NCBI GenBank assembly: GCA_019246375.1
Contig: JAFAQO010000008.1
Span: 1 to 8,085 of the forward strand
Direction: 5' to 3'
DNA from: Mycobacterium sp.
Lineage (GTDB): Bacteria > Actinomycetota > Actinomycetes > Mycobacteriales > Mycobacteriaceae
Length of the DNA: 8,085 bases
Numbering within the stretch: the first letter of the stretch is position 1; each line of letters starts with the position of its first letter. The translations under genes and the position numbers were made by a program. The notes under the pieces were generated by a model that saw only the letters and a list, made by a program, of their open reading frames with translations, did not search any database and was not told where the DNA came from. Positions 1-7,063 of the stretch are shown piece after piece.

Positions 1-315
1 GCCCGACCCCATCTCGACGTCGCTGGTGATCGACATCGCGCCGCCCGGCACCTGGTGGCCGGCACCGCGCAGGGCCCACACCACCCCGGCCACATAGCCG
101 GCCCAGCCGGTCACTTCACCGGGAGCGGTGTCCAGCGGAATTTGCACCGCGCCGCGCATGCGGTCGCTGCGCACGGTGATCGCATTAGCGCGGTCGGGCG
201 CGAATGTCACCACAGTGCGCTGCGGCAGCGCGATCGGCAGCGCCCACCCGAGGTTGTAGTCGGTGTGCTCTCCGATCAGATTGACCCGCCCCGGCGCAGC
301 GTACTTGACCGTCAT
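1..315 (-). CDS. galK: Galactokinase, N-terminal part (cut by left edge)
   Basis: Galactokinase phosphorylates alpha-D-galactose at C1 with ATP, the entry step of the cytosolic Leloir pathway. The minus strand is open from an ATG at 315 to the window edge (105 codons, no stop). Residues 9-21 read [13 protein letters not shown], the galactokinase signature of the GHMP kinase family that binds the sugar. Positions 22-30 continue with the expected LGWALPIAL. The last visible residues, MGSG, are where the glycine-rich ATP-binding motif of GHMP kinases begins. The catalytic Asp region and C-terminal domain lie outside the window. The start codon overlaps the galT stop as ATGA (312-315), so translation is probably coupled. 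Identity is secure; full length and integrity cannot be judged. Confidence 0.95.
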   Translation of the reverse strand, partial: MTVKYAAPGRVNLIGEHTDYNLGWALPIALPQRTVVTFAPDRANAITVRSDRMRGAVQIPLDTAPGEVTGWAGYVAGVVWALRGAGHQVPGGAMSITSDVEMGSG

Positions 316-1391
316 CGGAGTTCTCGCAGCCGCTGAGCCACGCTTTCGGGCGTCACGTCACTGATGAACGCGTCCATCGCCGACTCCGAGGCCGCCAAGT
401 ACTTGAGTTTGGTCGCGCTGCGCCGAATCGACATCAACTCCACGTGAAAGTAGCCTTCCCGCTGCGTGTCGGTGTCGCTGAACTGGTGCAGCGCCGAAAT
501 GTATGGCAGCGGAGCGGAATACATCGCATCGAACCGTCGCAATACGTCGCGGTAAATCTCCGCGAACGCTTCGAGCTCACCGTCATCCAGCTCAATGAGA
601 TTGCGTACGAACCTGTTCGGGTAGATATGCACCTCCACCGGCCAGCGCGCGGCGAACGGCACGAAGGCGGTGAACAGATCGGTGCGCGCAATGACACGAC
701 TCCCATCGGCAACCTCACGGGCAAGTAGACCGGTGAAAAGGTTGTCGCCGTGCCGCCTTCGGTGTTCCCTGGCCTGCTTCAGCATCGCGACGGTCCGCGG
801 CGTCAGATAGGGGTACCCGTAGATCTGACCGTGCGGGTGCGTCAGCGTCACGCCGATCTCCTCACCGCGGTTTTCGAAGCAGAACACCTGCTCGATGCCC
901 GGCTCGGCCAGCAGGTCGGCCGTGCGATGCCGCCACGCCTCGACATTAAGGCGGGCGTGCTGCGGTTCCAGCTCGGCGAACGAACCCGTGTGATCGCTAG
1001 TGAAGCAGATCACCTCGCAGCGGCCATGACCGGGTGTCGATAGGAAGCCCTCGCCTGCGGGACGAGCCGACTCACCAGCGCCGGACAGGCTCGGAAACCG
1101 GTTCTCGAAGACGACGACGTCGTAATTGGGCGCGGGCACCTCGCTGGTCAGTCCCGTCGGCCCCGGACACAGTGGGCACTGATCGGGCGGCGGCTTATAG
1201 GTCCGATCCTGGCGCAGCGCCGCGACGATCACCCATTGTCCGGTCGACCGGTCGAACCGCAACTGTGACGGGCCCGTGTCTCGTGGCGGCAACGGCCGGC
1301 GGTCCTGGACCGGTGCCGGATCGTGACCGGGCAACGCGAAAAATAGCAAGTCACGGTCATCGGCCAGCTTCGCTCGCATCGGCGCCGTCAC
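312..1391 (-). CDS. galT: Galactose-1-phosphate uridylyltransferase, full length
   Basis: GalT transfers UMP from UDP-glucose to galactose-1-phosphate through a uridylyl-histidine intermediate. The 359-residue product matches the usual ~350-residue class I enzyme. Residues 72-75 are CPLC, His134 lies in SDHT, and 185-189 are HPHGQ. By analogy with E. coli GalT, Cys72, Cys75, His134 and the first His of HPH bind zinc, and the second (His187) is the nucleophile. FENRFPSL (95-102), [10 protein letters not shown] (249-258) and YFHVEL (314-319) are further family blocks. The reading frame stays open back to 1712, but that part is arginine/proline-rich, lies over the start of the divergent FUSC gene and lacks family similarity. 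I chose the GTG at 1391: a TAGGGT -10-like box ends 7 bases upstream, a leaderless layout, and AGGG could alternatively serve as a ribosome site. ATG at 1379 is the alternative. In M. tuberculosis H37Rv this gene is annotated as two ORFs; here it is intact. Confidence 0.95.
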   Translation of the reverse strand: MTAPMRAKLADDRDLLFFALPGHDPAPVQDRRPLPPRDTGPSQLRFDRSTGQWVIVAALRQDRTYKPPPDQCPLCPGPTGLTSEVPAPNYDVVVFENRFPSLSGAGESARPAGEGFLSTPGHGRCEVICFTSDHTGSFAELEPQHARLNVEAWRHRTADLLAEPGIEQVFCFENRGEEIGVTLTHPHGQIYGYPYLTPRTVAMLKQAREHRRRHGDNLFTGLLAREVADGSRVIARTDLFTAFVPFAARWPVEVHIYPNRFVRNLIELDDGELEAFAEIYRDVLRRFDAMYSAPLPYISALHQFSDTDTQREGYFHVELMSIRRSATKLKYLAASESAMDAFISDVTPESVAQRLRELR

Positions 1392-1398
1392 GAGTCGA

Positions 1399-1404
1399 AC
1401 CCTA
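1399..1404 (-). promoter_or_regulatory. -10-like box for leaderless galT transcript
   Basis: On the minus strand TAGGGT fits the mycobacterial TANNNT -10 pattern and stands exactly 7 bases before the GTG at 1391. That would place the transcription start at or next to the start codon. No good -35 hexamer is visible. Inferred from pattern only. Confidence 0.45.
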
Positions 1405-1474
1405 ATCGACAGCCCGGGCCACATTTGGCCGCTGCGCGGCGGTGCCGTCACCATGGGATAAAGCGCCATCAGAA

Positions 1475-1480
1475 GAAAGG
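1475..1480 (+). promoter_or_regulatory. Ribosome binding site deciding the FUSC gene start
   Basis: GAAAGG, complementary to the 16S rRNA 3' end, lies 9 bases before the GTG at 1490. The same frame also has a GTG at 1442, but no comparable site precedes it, so the downstream GTG is preferred. Confidence 0.55.
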
Positions 1481-1489
1481 CGGCCACCA

Positions 1490-3739
1490 GTGTCCGGTCG
1501 GTACGGCGACGTGGTCGACGCTGGACAATCGGACCGGGCGTTTGGCTGGAAAGCCGCGTCCAGTTACGAGCGCGCGCAGAACTGGATTGTCGGGTCGGAT
1601 CCCGGTTTGCTTCGGCTGCGGATGGCCGCTCGCACGACGGCCGCGCTGGTGTGCGCCCTGGCGATCCTGTATGTGCTGACCAGGGCGACGGGCCAGCCGG
1701 TAACGGTCGCACTGCTTGGCGTCCTGATCACCATGGTTTCCGGACGAGCCGTCAATGAGCCGCACCCGAGGCAGCAAAAGATCACGATGGCGCTGCTACC
1801 ACTGCCCGCCGCACTGTCCATCACCGCCGGCACCCTGCTCGCGCCGCACAAAGTGGTCCCCGACATCGTGTTCGTGACGGTCGTGTTCGCTGCGGTGTAC
1901 ATCCGCCGGTACGGTCCGCGCGGAAGGGCGCTGGGGATGGTCATGTTCATGGCCTACTTCTTCACCTTGTATCTGCGAGCCAAGACCGTCGAGTTGCCCT
2001 GGATGATCGGTGCCGTCCTGGTGGGCACTATGTGCAGCTTTGTCGTCAGTACCTACGTCCTGCCGGATCGACCAGAACACGTGCTGCGGGCCACCATGCG
2101 GTCGCTGCGGGCACGGATGGCCATCGTCGTGGACACAACGGCCGAGGCAATTCAAGCGGGCCGGCTCGACGAACGGCGGCGTCGACGCCTGCGAATTCGG
2201 ACCGCCCGGCTCAACGAGACCGCGTTGATGGTGCAGGGCCAAATCGAAGACAAAGTCGATCCCAGCCCGCTGTGGCCCGGGGTCAGCGGCGACCAATTGG
2301 CCCTGTGGTTGTTCGACGCCGAGCTCACCGTCGAGCGGGTCGCCACTGCTGGTGCTCGAGCCGCCGCGGTCGCCGCGAAAATCCCTGCCGCCACCCGCGC
2401 GAAACTGACTGCGGCGCTCGAACAACTGGCCAGGGCGATCCGGGTACCGCAACCGGACGGGCTTCGACGGGCTGCGGACCTGGCCCAGCAGCTGCTCGAC
2501 CAGCAGCCAAGCCCCACCACCGACCCGGCCGCGGCCGCAGTGCGCCGTCTCGCCCTGGCGATTGTCTCCACGGCAAAGGCAGCTTCCGAGGTCCGCGCAC
2601 AAGTCCGGCGCGCCATGACTGGGAGCAGCGAAGTCGCCGAGATCGCAGCGTCGGCGCCATCCGGAGGCGGCACGGCGGGCCAACACGGTCTGCGGCCGAC
2701 GACCCGCCAAGCTATCCAGGTAGCCGTCGCCGCCGCGCTGGCCATCGTCGTCGGCGAGTCGGTGTCCCCATCCCGCTGGTACTGGGCGGTGATCGCCGCA
2801 TTCGTGATTTTCGCCGGCACCCACACTTGGGGCGAGACCCTGACCAAGGGCTGGCAGCGGCTGCTCGGCACTGCACTTGGTGTCCCCTGCGGGATACTGG
2901 TCGCCACGCTCGTTTCCGGGAACCGCGCCGCGTCCCTTGTCTTGATCTTCGTGTGCTTGTTCTGCTCCTTTTATTTCATGAGGGTCACCTACAGTCTGAC
3001 GACCTTCTGGATCACCACCATGCTCGCCTTGCTGTACGGCCTGCTCGGCGAGTTCACGTTAAGGCTGCTGCTGCTGCGGATCGAGGAGACCGCGATCGGC
3101 GCCGTCATCGGCATCGCGGCCGCGATTCTGGTGCTGCCGGCCAATACCCGAACAGCTGTCCGCAACGACGCTCACGCCTTCTTGACGACGTTGTCCGAGC
3201 TGATCGAAACATCGCTAGCCACTCTGCTCGGCGATAACGTTCCCATGAGCCCAACCGAGAAGGCGCGCGAGCTCGACCGAAACCTGCAGCAGTTCCGGAC
3301 CACCGCCAAGCCGCTGACAGCTGGAGTCGCCGGCATATCGGGGCGACGCAGTATCCGACGGGGCTTGCGGGTTCTCAGCGCCTGCGATCGCTACGGGCGG
3401 ACCCTGGCCCGAAACAGCGAACGATACGACGACGCCTCCCCACAGCTGGCAGATGCCGTCACTTCGGCCGCTGCACAGGTTCGTCGCAACATCGACGCGC
3501 TGGATACCATCGGCGACCACCCGGCCACCGTCGTGTCGGCGACCGACCTCCTAGACGCCACTGAGAGCCTCGTCTATCAGTCGGATGATGATCCACAGTC
3601 GGGGTCCGACGCTCGACGCGTGCTTACCGCGCTGCACGCACTGCGGCAGATCGACCGCGCCGTCGTCACCGAAGCCATCGACCTGGGCGCGGCCGACGCT
3701 GTGCGGCTACGCAGCGGAACCTCGAGTGTGCAGGCCTGA
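1490..3739 (+). CDS. FUSC-type (fusaric acid resistance-like) integral membrane protein
   Basis: The predicted product is 749 residues with a duplicated architecture. It has a first membrane block of about six helices (residues ~46-189), a long charged helical cytosolic region (~195-402), a second membrane block (~403-553) and a C-terminal helical cytosolic domain (~554-749). The second block has GWQRLLGTALG (from ~454) and RIEETAIGAVIG (from ~530), the R-x-GT-x-x-G and R-x-E-T-x-x-G spacings seen in FUSC-family proteins. Members of this superfamily (FusC, AaeB) are linked to efflux of aromatic acids or export of small molecules. The substrate here cannot be inferred. The gene diverges from galT across 98 bp and converges on the hydrolase, with 9 bp between the two stop codons. 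GTG at 1442 is an alternative start (765 residues). Family assignment is fairly sure; function is not. Confidence 0.85.
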   Translation: MSGRYGDVVDAGQSDRAFGWKAASSYERAQNWIVGSDPGLLRLRMAARTTAALVCALAILYVLTRATGQPVTVALLGVLITMVSGRAVNEPHPRQQKITMALLPLPAALSITAGTLLAPHKVVPDIVFVTVVFAAVYIRRYGPRGRALGMVMFMAYFFTLYLRAKTVELPWMIGAVLVGTMCSFVVSTYVLPDRPEHVLRATMRSLRARMAIVVDTTAEAIQAGRLDERRRRRLRIRTARLNETALMVQGQIEDKVDPSPLWPGVSGDQLALWLFDAELTVERVATAGARAAAVAAKIPAATRAKLTAALEQLARAIRVPQPDGLRRAADLAQQLLDQQPSPTTDPAAAAVRRLALAIVSTAKAASEVRAQVRRAMTGSSEVAEIAASAPSGGGTAGQHGLRPTTRQAIQVAVAAALAIVVGESVSPSRWYWAVIAAFVIFAGTHTWGETLTKGWQRLLGTALGVPCGILVATLVSGNRAASLVLIFVCLFCSFYFMRVTYSLTTFWITTMLALLYGLLGEFTLRLLLLRIEETAIGAVIGIAAAILVLPANTRTAVRNDAHAFLTTLSELIETSLATLLGDNVPMSPTEKARELDRNLQQFRTTAKPLTAGVAGISGRRSIRRGLRVLSACDRYGRTLARNSERYDDASPQLADAVTSAAAQVRRNIDALDTIGDHPATVVSATDLLDATESLVYQSDDDPQSGSDARRVLTALHALRQIDRAVVTEAIDLGAADAVRLRSGTSSVQA

Positions 3740-3751
3740 GCGCGATGCTCA
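3737..3751. terminator. Small hairpin joining two convergent stop codons
   Basis: TGAGC (3737-3741) and GCTCA (3747-3751) form a 5-bp inverted repeat around a 5-base loop. The left arm begins with the FUSC stop codon, and the right arm is the complement of the hydrolase stop codon. It has no U-tract and is short. It is the only stem-loop I see at this convergent junction, so it is at best a weak bidirectional terminator. Confidence 0.3.
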
Positions 3752-4624
3752 CCCGCGATTCGCATGCCGGGCCAGGAAGTCCAAGACTGCATCGGCGAAC
3801 ACGTCGTTGCGATCGCCGGCGACCATGTGTCCTGCGCCGCAGACATCGACGAACTCGACTTGGGGGAAACGTGCAAGAAACTCGTCGGCGCGCTGTTGGC
3901 TGACCAGGTCGCTCGTCTGACCCCGTACGAGCAGCATGGGTACGTTGTCGGCGAGGATCGTTGTAACCGCCGCGTTCATGCGAACGACGTCGGACAGCTC
4001 GCTGGGCGGGCGCGACGCGGTGTCAGTAATGAACTTCGGGTCCCAGTGCCAGTACCAGCGATCACCGCGGCGGCGCAGGTTTGTGCGCAGGCCATCTAGA
4101 TCAGTTGGTCGGGGCCGATGCGGGTTGTACTCCCCGATCATGTCAGCGACCTCGTCGAGTGACTCAAACCCCTTTTTCACGCGGTCAGCCATGAAGGCGT
4201 GCACTCGCATCGCCCCAGACGAATCCATGTTGGGCACGATGTCCACGAGGACGACCGCGCCGGCAATGGCGGGCGAAATCTCGCCTGCCAGAAGCATTGT
4301 CGTAAAACCCCCCAGTGATGCGCCGACCAGGACCGGGCGCGGCGGTAGCTGGCGCAGCACTTCTTGGACGTCGCCGGCGAAGCTGGTCAGGCGATAATCG
4401 GCGTCTTGCGACCAGTCCGACTCTCCATGGCCGCGTAGGTCAACGGTGACCGCTTGCCACCCTCGCTCGGCCACAGCTGCGGCCGCCCGGCCCCAAGAGC
4501 GGCGGGTCTGCCCGCCGCCATGCAAGAACACCACCGCCGGAGTTCGCAGATCGCCCAGGCGGTCCGCCACGATGCGAGTGCCGCCAACGCCATAGGTGGT
4601 GAACGATTCAGGTGCGGTAGTCAC
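3749..4624 (-). CDS. Alpha/beta-hydrolase fold protein
   Basis: The product is a 291-residue single-domain alpha/beta hydrolase, probably cytosolic since no signal peptide or TM segment is visible. HGGG (35-38) is the oxyanion-hole motif. GASLGG puts the nucleophile Ser at ~103. GHGESDW (~66-72) is the usual loop after the third strand. The probable acid is Asp239 in RGQTSDLV, and the base is His266 in GAGHMV, so the triad appears complete. Serine as nucleophile argues against epoxide hydrolase or dehalogenase chemistry, which use Asp, and fits an esterase, lipase-like or C-C bond hydrolase. The substrate is unknown. The frame extends back to 4741, but the part before 4624 lacks family features. 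GTG at 4624 is preferred because GAGGGAGA lies about 11 bases upstream. No enzyme partner is adjacent, so context gives no hint of the pathway. Confidence 0.88.
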   Translation of the reverse strand: MTTAPESFTTYGVGGTRIVADRLGDLRTPAVVFLHGGGQTRRSWGRAAAAVAERGWQAVTVDLRGHGESDWSQDADYRLTSFAGDVQEVLRQLPPRPVLVGASLGGFTTMLLAGEISPAIAGAVVLVDIVPNMDSSGAMRVHAFMADRVKKGFESLDEVADMIGEYNPHRPRPTDLDGLRTNLRRRGDRWYWHWDPKFITDTASRPPSELSDVVRMNAAVTTILADNVPMLLVRGQTSDLVSQQRADEFLARFPQVEFVDVCGAGHMVAGDRNDVFADAVLDFLARHANRG

Positions 4625-4658
4625 CGTGCGGTCAGTCTCCCTCGTCGGAGTATGTAGG

Positions 4659-4664
4659 AGATTA
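4659..4664 (-). promoter_or_regulatory. Possible -10 box for the hydrolase gene
   Basis: TAATCT on the minus strand matches TANNNT and lies 34 bases before the GTG at 4624, leaving room for the purine-rich ribosome site between them. The -35 region is not recognisable. Weak. Confidence 0.25.
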
Positions 4665-4886
4665 CGCAAAACGCCGCATCGATACCGAACCCACGGCGGG
4701 TAACTTAACTGGTCGCCGGCATTTCCTTTCGAATTATGCAAAGTGCGCGAGCACCGGCGCCCCGCATAGCCGTCCAGGAAGCGTGGTGAACGGTCTTCCC
4801 GCGTGCGTTATTCGGTTGCAGAGATAAGTCAATGGCGAAAAGCCAGATCGACCATTCGAGACTGCGGGCACGAACTTGCGTCACCG

Positions 4887-4913
4887 GGTTACCAACCGGG
4901 CGCGGCGGGGTAC
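4887..4913 (+). promoter_or_regulatory. SigF-like promoter for the small acidic protein gene
   Basis: GGTTA (4887-4891), 16 bases, then GGGTAC (4908-4913). This closely resembles the mycobacterial SigF consensus GGTTT-N15-17-GGGTA. It would give a leader of roughly 60 bases before the ATG at 4980. The -10 also forms the left arm of a perfect inverted repeat, GGGTA-CGGAA-TACCC (4908-4922), spanning the expected transcription start. Confidence 0.6.
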
Positions 4914-4979
4914 GGAATACCCGCGGGCTCACATCGACGGGGGGCCGTTGCCCGAAGATCTGGAGTCATTGGAAGCGAT

Positions 4980-5150
4980 ATGACGGAACCCGACAAAGAG
5001 CCACCCAGTCACGATCAGGAGCTGGAGAGCATCGTTGATCGGCTCGATGAGAAGGTCGCCGGTGAACGCGAAGCGAAAGGCGTTCCCGGCAAACCCAGCG
5101 ACCGGGAACAGGCTGCTACCCGCGGCTCGGAGAGTGAGCCGCCGGATTAG
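4980..5150 (+). CDS. Small acidic hydrophilic protein, unknown function
   Basis: A 56-residue protein starting MTEPDKEPPSHDQELESI, rich in Glu, Asp, Lys and Pro and without any hydrophobic segment. It is probably disordered, apart from a short heptad-like stretch near residues 14-27 (ELESIVDRLDEKVA). I do not recognise a named family. TGGAAG lies just before the ATG as a modest ribosome site. The frame stays open to 4803, but the upstream part reads as low-complexity and is crossed by the SigF-like promoter, so ATG 4980 is the likely start. The promoter suggests stress or stationary-phase expression. The EspI-like ATPase gene follows after 99 bp on the same strand and could be partly co-transcribed. 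Confidence 0.6.
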   Translation: MTEPDKEPPSHDQELESIVDRLDEKVAGEREAKGVPGKPSDREQAATRGSESEPPD

Positions 5151-5237
5151 TAACTCGGCTGTCAACCCGACTTCGCGACGGTCGCTAGTCGCCTAGGGGT
5201 GAAAAAATGTCGAACGGAGATCCTGCTTGGCTGCAGT

Positions 5238-5243
5238 TACGAT
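5238..5243 (+). promoter_or_regulatory. -10-like box for leaderless ATPase transcript
   Basis: TACGAT fits TANNNT and ends 6 bases before the GTG at 5250. This is the mycobacterial leaderless arrangement also seen at galT. No ribosome site precedes that GTG, which makes the leaderless reading more attractive. No -35 is evident. Confidence 0.4.
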
Positions 5244-5249
5244 CGCCTG

Positions 5250-6587
5250 GTGACTGATCGGGACAGCCAAGGTTTCGACGAGCAGCTCCCGCCGCCTCCG
5301 GACGCCCCAGCCGGCCAATATGAGCGCTCGCGGATACCCGTGTTCGGCGAAGTGCCGGTCTGGTCACCGGGGGAATTGATGTTTGGTGACCGCCCCCTGC
5401 CGCCTGTGCCGGCTGAGGCGAGCCAGCCCCCCGGCAGCCACTTTCGCGGCGCGCAGCGTCACGGGGCGTCGCCTGGAGTGCGCCGCGACGCCGCGGCGAC
5501 GGGGAGGATGCCGCCGGCTGCGTCACCGCCAAGGGACACCGGATCTGGGGCGGAGCGCGAGCCGCCGCAGTGGTCCGGCGATTCGCAGTTGACGGCCCGG
5601 CAGCTCGACCGGATGCAGTCGTCACAGGGCCAACCCGCTCAGCAAAACTGGTCGTACGTAGAGCGGATTCGCAGCAGCGAGCTGGTCCCCACCCGCAAGA
5701 TCCCACCCCGCCGCGGCTGGCGCTACGCCCTCTATAAGGCCACGTTCGGGCTGATCAACCCCGGGCAGTCACCCGACGAGCGCCAGCTGGCCGCCCTGGA
5801 GGCCAAGGTTCGTACGCGGCTGCGTGGCCGTTACAAGATCGGCGTGCTGGGCAAGGGCGGCACCGGCAAGACCACGATCGCCGCCGGCGTCGGCTCTATC
5901 TTCGCCCAGCTGCGGCAAGAGGATCTGGTGGTGGCCATCGACGCCGACACGGCGTTCGGCAAGTTGGGTAGCCGCATTGATCCACATGCGGCCGGCTCGT
6001 ATTGGGAGCTGACCGCCGACCGGCACGTGCATTCGTTCGCCGATATCCGCTCGCTCGTCGGAAATAACACCGTGGGCCTGTTCGTGCTGGCCGGCGAGCA
6101 GGCGACGGCGCACCGTCGCGTTCTGGACGCCGCCGTGTACCGGGAGGCGGCCACCCGGCTCGACGATCACTTCACCATCTCCATCGTTGACTGCGGGTCC
6201 TCGGTTGACTCCCAGGTCACCCAGGAAGTGCTGCGTGACATGGCTGCCTTGATCGTGGTGTCGTCACCGTGGTTCGACGGGGCCTCGGCGGCCGCTCAGA
6301 TATTGGAGTGGCTGGCTAACCATGAACTGAGCGGGGTGCTGCGTCGCACCGTGGTGGTCCTCAACGATTCCGACGGCCACGCCGATAGACGAACTCGCTC
6401 GGTGCTTCTCGAACGGTTTGGCAGCCGCGGTCAAGTCGTCATCGAGTTGCCGTTCGACCCGCGCTTGCGCCCGGGCGGTGTAATCGACGTTGACCACGAC
6501 ATCGCCCGCACCACCCGACGGCGGCTGATCGAGATCGCCGCGGCGATCGCGGAGCACTTTGTAGCTACCACCGACGGGCCGACGTGA
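5250..6587 (+). CDS. MinD/ParA-like ATPase with proline-rich N-terminus (EspI/Rv0530 type)
   Basis: The 445-residue product has two parts. Residues 1 to ~150 are rich in Pro, Gly, Gln and Arg and look disordered. The SIMIBI-class ATPase domain starts near 155 with GWRYALYKATFGLINPGQSP, a lead-in typical of mycobacterial EspI-like proteins. The deviant Walker A is GKGGTGKTT (201-209), with the ParA/MinD signature lysine. AIDAD (229-233) is the switch-I region, IVDCGSS (from ~312) holds the Walker B Asp, and PFDP (401-404) is a late conserved block. Relatives include EspI of ESX-1, which represses that secretion system when ATP is low, and Rv0530, which is not in an esx locus. No ESX component is visible here, so this is an orphan member whose partner is unknown. 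No TM segment is visible. GTG 5250 is preferred; GTG 5199 would add 17 unconvincing residues and has AGGG directly abutting it. Confidence 0.88.
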   Translation: MTDRDSQGFDEQLPPPPDAPAGQYERSRIPVFGEVPVWSPGELMFGDRPLPPVPAEASQPPGSHFRGAQRHGASPGVRRDAAATGRMPPAASPPRDTGSGAEREPPQWSGDSQLTARQLDRMQSSQGQPAQQNWSYVERIRSSELVPTRKIPPRRGWRYALYKATFGLINPGQSPDERQLAALEAKVRTRLRGRYKIGVLGKGGTGKTTIAAGVGSIFAQLRQEDLVVAIDADTAFGKLGSRIDPHAAGSYWELTADRHVHSFADIRSLVGNNTVGLFVLAGEQATAHRRVLDAAVYREAATRLDDHFTISIVDCGSSVDSQVTQEVLRDMAALIVVSSPWFDGASAAAQILEWLANHELSGVLRRTVVVLNDSDGHADRRTRSVLLERFGSRGQVVIELPFDPRLRPGGVIDVDHDIARTTRRRLIEIAAAIAEHFVATTDGPT

Positions 6588-6626
6588 GCGGCGATGGCGA
6601 CTATTCGACCGGCCACCTCGCCGCTC
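6586..6626 (+). terminator. Strong hairpin overlapping the ATPase stop codon
   Basis: GAGCGGCGA (6586-6594) pairs perfectly with TCGCCGCTC (6618-6626). Beyond a two-base CC bulge the stem continues as TGGC (6595-6598) with GCCA (6612-6615), leaving a 13-base loop. The left arm includes the last two bases of the TGA stop. There is no U-tract, as is common for proposed mycobacterial intrinsic terminators. It lies between convergent genes. Confidence 0.6.
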
Positions 6627-6700
6627 GCGGCATCGAGGCTTCCCTTCAGTAAGCTTGCGGCTTGCGATCACCGACGTTAATGAGTGGATTCGGCGCGCAC

Positions 6701-6724
6701 TCTCGGTCGAGCGAGCTACCGAGA
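6701..6724 (-). terminator. Hairpin overlapping the YeaQ-type gene stop codon
   Basis: TCTCGGT (6701-6707) and ACCGAGA (6718-6724) form a perfect 7-bp stem with a 10-base loop. The minus-strand stop codon (6716-6718) lies at the loop and stem edge. There is no U-tract. It is placed to end the minus-strand transcript opposite the ATPase terminator. Confidence 0.45.
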
Positions 6725-7000
6725 CAATCTGGTTCGGGTACGGCGAGCCCTAACGGCTTCGTAGATCGCGATGAGGACAACGGCAGCGGCGACGCCAATG
6801 AAAAACGGAATCCAGGCGATTCCACCATTGGCATTGTGGTATCCGAAGCGGCTAGCCACTGCTGAGCCGATCACGCCACCGAGGGCGCCGAGTAGAACGG
6901 TCATGAGCATGCCGATGTCTTGTTTGCCCGGCATGACGAGACGCGCCACCAAGCCGATGATCGCGCCCACGATGAGGGCGAGGATTATTGATCCGATCAT
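6716..7000 (-). CDS. GlsB/YeaQ/YmgE-family stress membrane protein
   Basis: A 94-residue inner-membrane protein with three predicted helices (about 3-23, 30-50 and 60-80). It shows the Gly-rich pattern of the transglycosylase-associated (YeaQ/YmgE) family: IVGAIIGLVAR near residues 10-20, then MPGKQDIG, then LLGALGGVIGS (36-46). The C-terminus is arginine-rich (RARRTRTRLSR) and probably cytosolic. Despite the family's Pfam name, no enzymatic role is established; members are commonly induced by general stress. ATG 7000 is secure: AAAAGGAG (7006-7013, minus strand) sits 5 bases upstream. The upstream ATG at 7036 in the same frame has no such site. A SigF-like promoter precedes it. Confidence 0.9.
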   Translation of the reverse strand: MIGSIILALIVGAIIGLVARLVMPGKQDIGMLMTVLLGALGGVIGSAVASRFGYHNANGGIAWIPFFIGVAAAVVLIAIYEAVRARRTRTRLSR

Positions 7001-7005
7001 TGCAG

Positions 7006-7013
7006 CTCCTTTT
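7006..7013 (-). promoter_or_regulatory. Strong ribosome binding site for the YeaQ-type gene
   Basis: AAAAGGAG on the minus strand, 5 bases before the ATG at 7000, is the best Shine-Dalgarno match in the window and fixes the start codon. Confidence 0.8.
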
Positions 7014-7050
7014 GCCGCGGCGCCCTGAGCCGGCACCGTCTTCGACTACG

Positions 7051-7063
7051 GGTTCCCCGAACC
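7051..7063. repeat. Perfect 5-bp inverted repeat over a promoter -10
   Basis: GGTTC-CCC-GAACC reads identically on both strands outside the three-base centre. It covers the proposed -10 of the YeaQ-type gene in the divergent region, a plausible place for a repressor site. It may also be an accident of the GGGAAC -10 itself. Confidence 0.4.

Larger units (their letters stand above)
4625..4979. other. 355-bp divergent intergenic region
   Basis: This stretch lies between the oppositely directed hydrolase and small acidic protein genes. Its left part is relatively AT-rich (around 4655-4740 and 4800-4850). Short open frames exist on both strands, but none has a ribosome site or protein-like composition, so I see no gene. 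It contains a possible hydrolase -10 box and the SigF-like promoter reported separately. Confidence 0.6.

Noticed and set aside
1392..1712. N-terminal extension of GalT by 107 residues
   Set aside because: It is Arg/Pro/Ser-rich, unlike the family, and covers the start of the FUSC gene on the other strand. The normal GalT length is reached from 1391.
1796..2907. Long minus-strand open frames inside the FUSC gene
   Set aside because: Gly/Arg-rich text typical of the antisense of a high-GC gene. The plus frame has clear membrane helices and family spacings.
2032..3237. 401-codon plus-strand frame within FUSC
   Set aside because: Out-of-frame shadow extremely rich in Arg, His and Gly, with no domain.
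4625..4741. 39-residue upstream extension of the hydrolase
   Set aside because: No family similarity. A purine-rich ribosome site and a TANNNT box both fit the GTG at 4624.
4803..4979. Upstream extension of the small acidic protein
   Set aside because: It would place the SigF-like promoter inside the coding region, and its composition changes abruptly at 4980.
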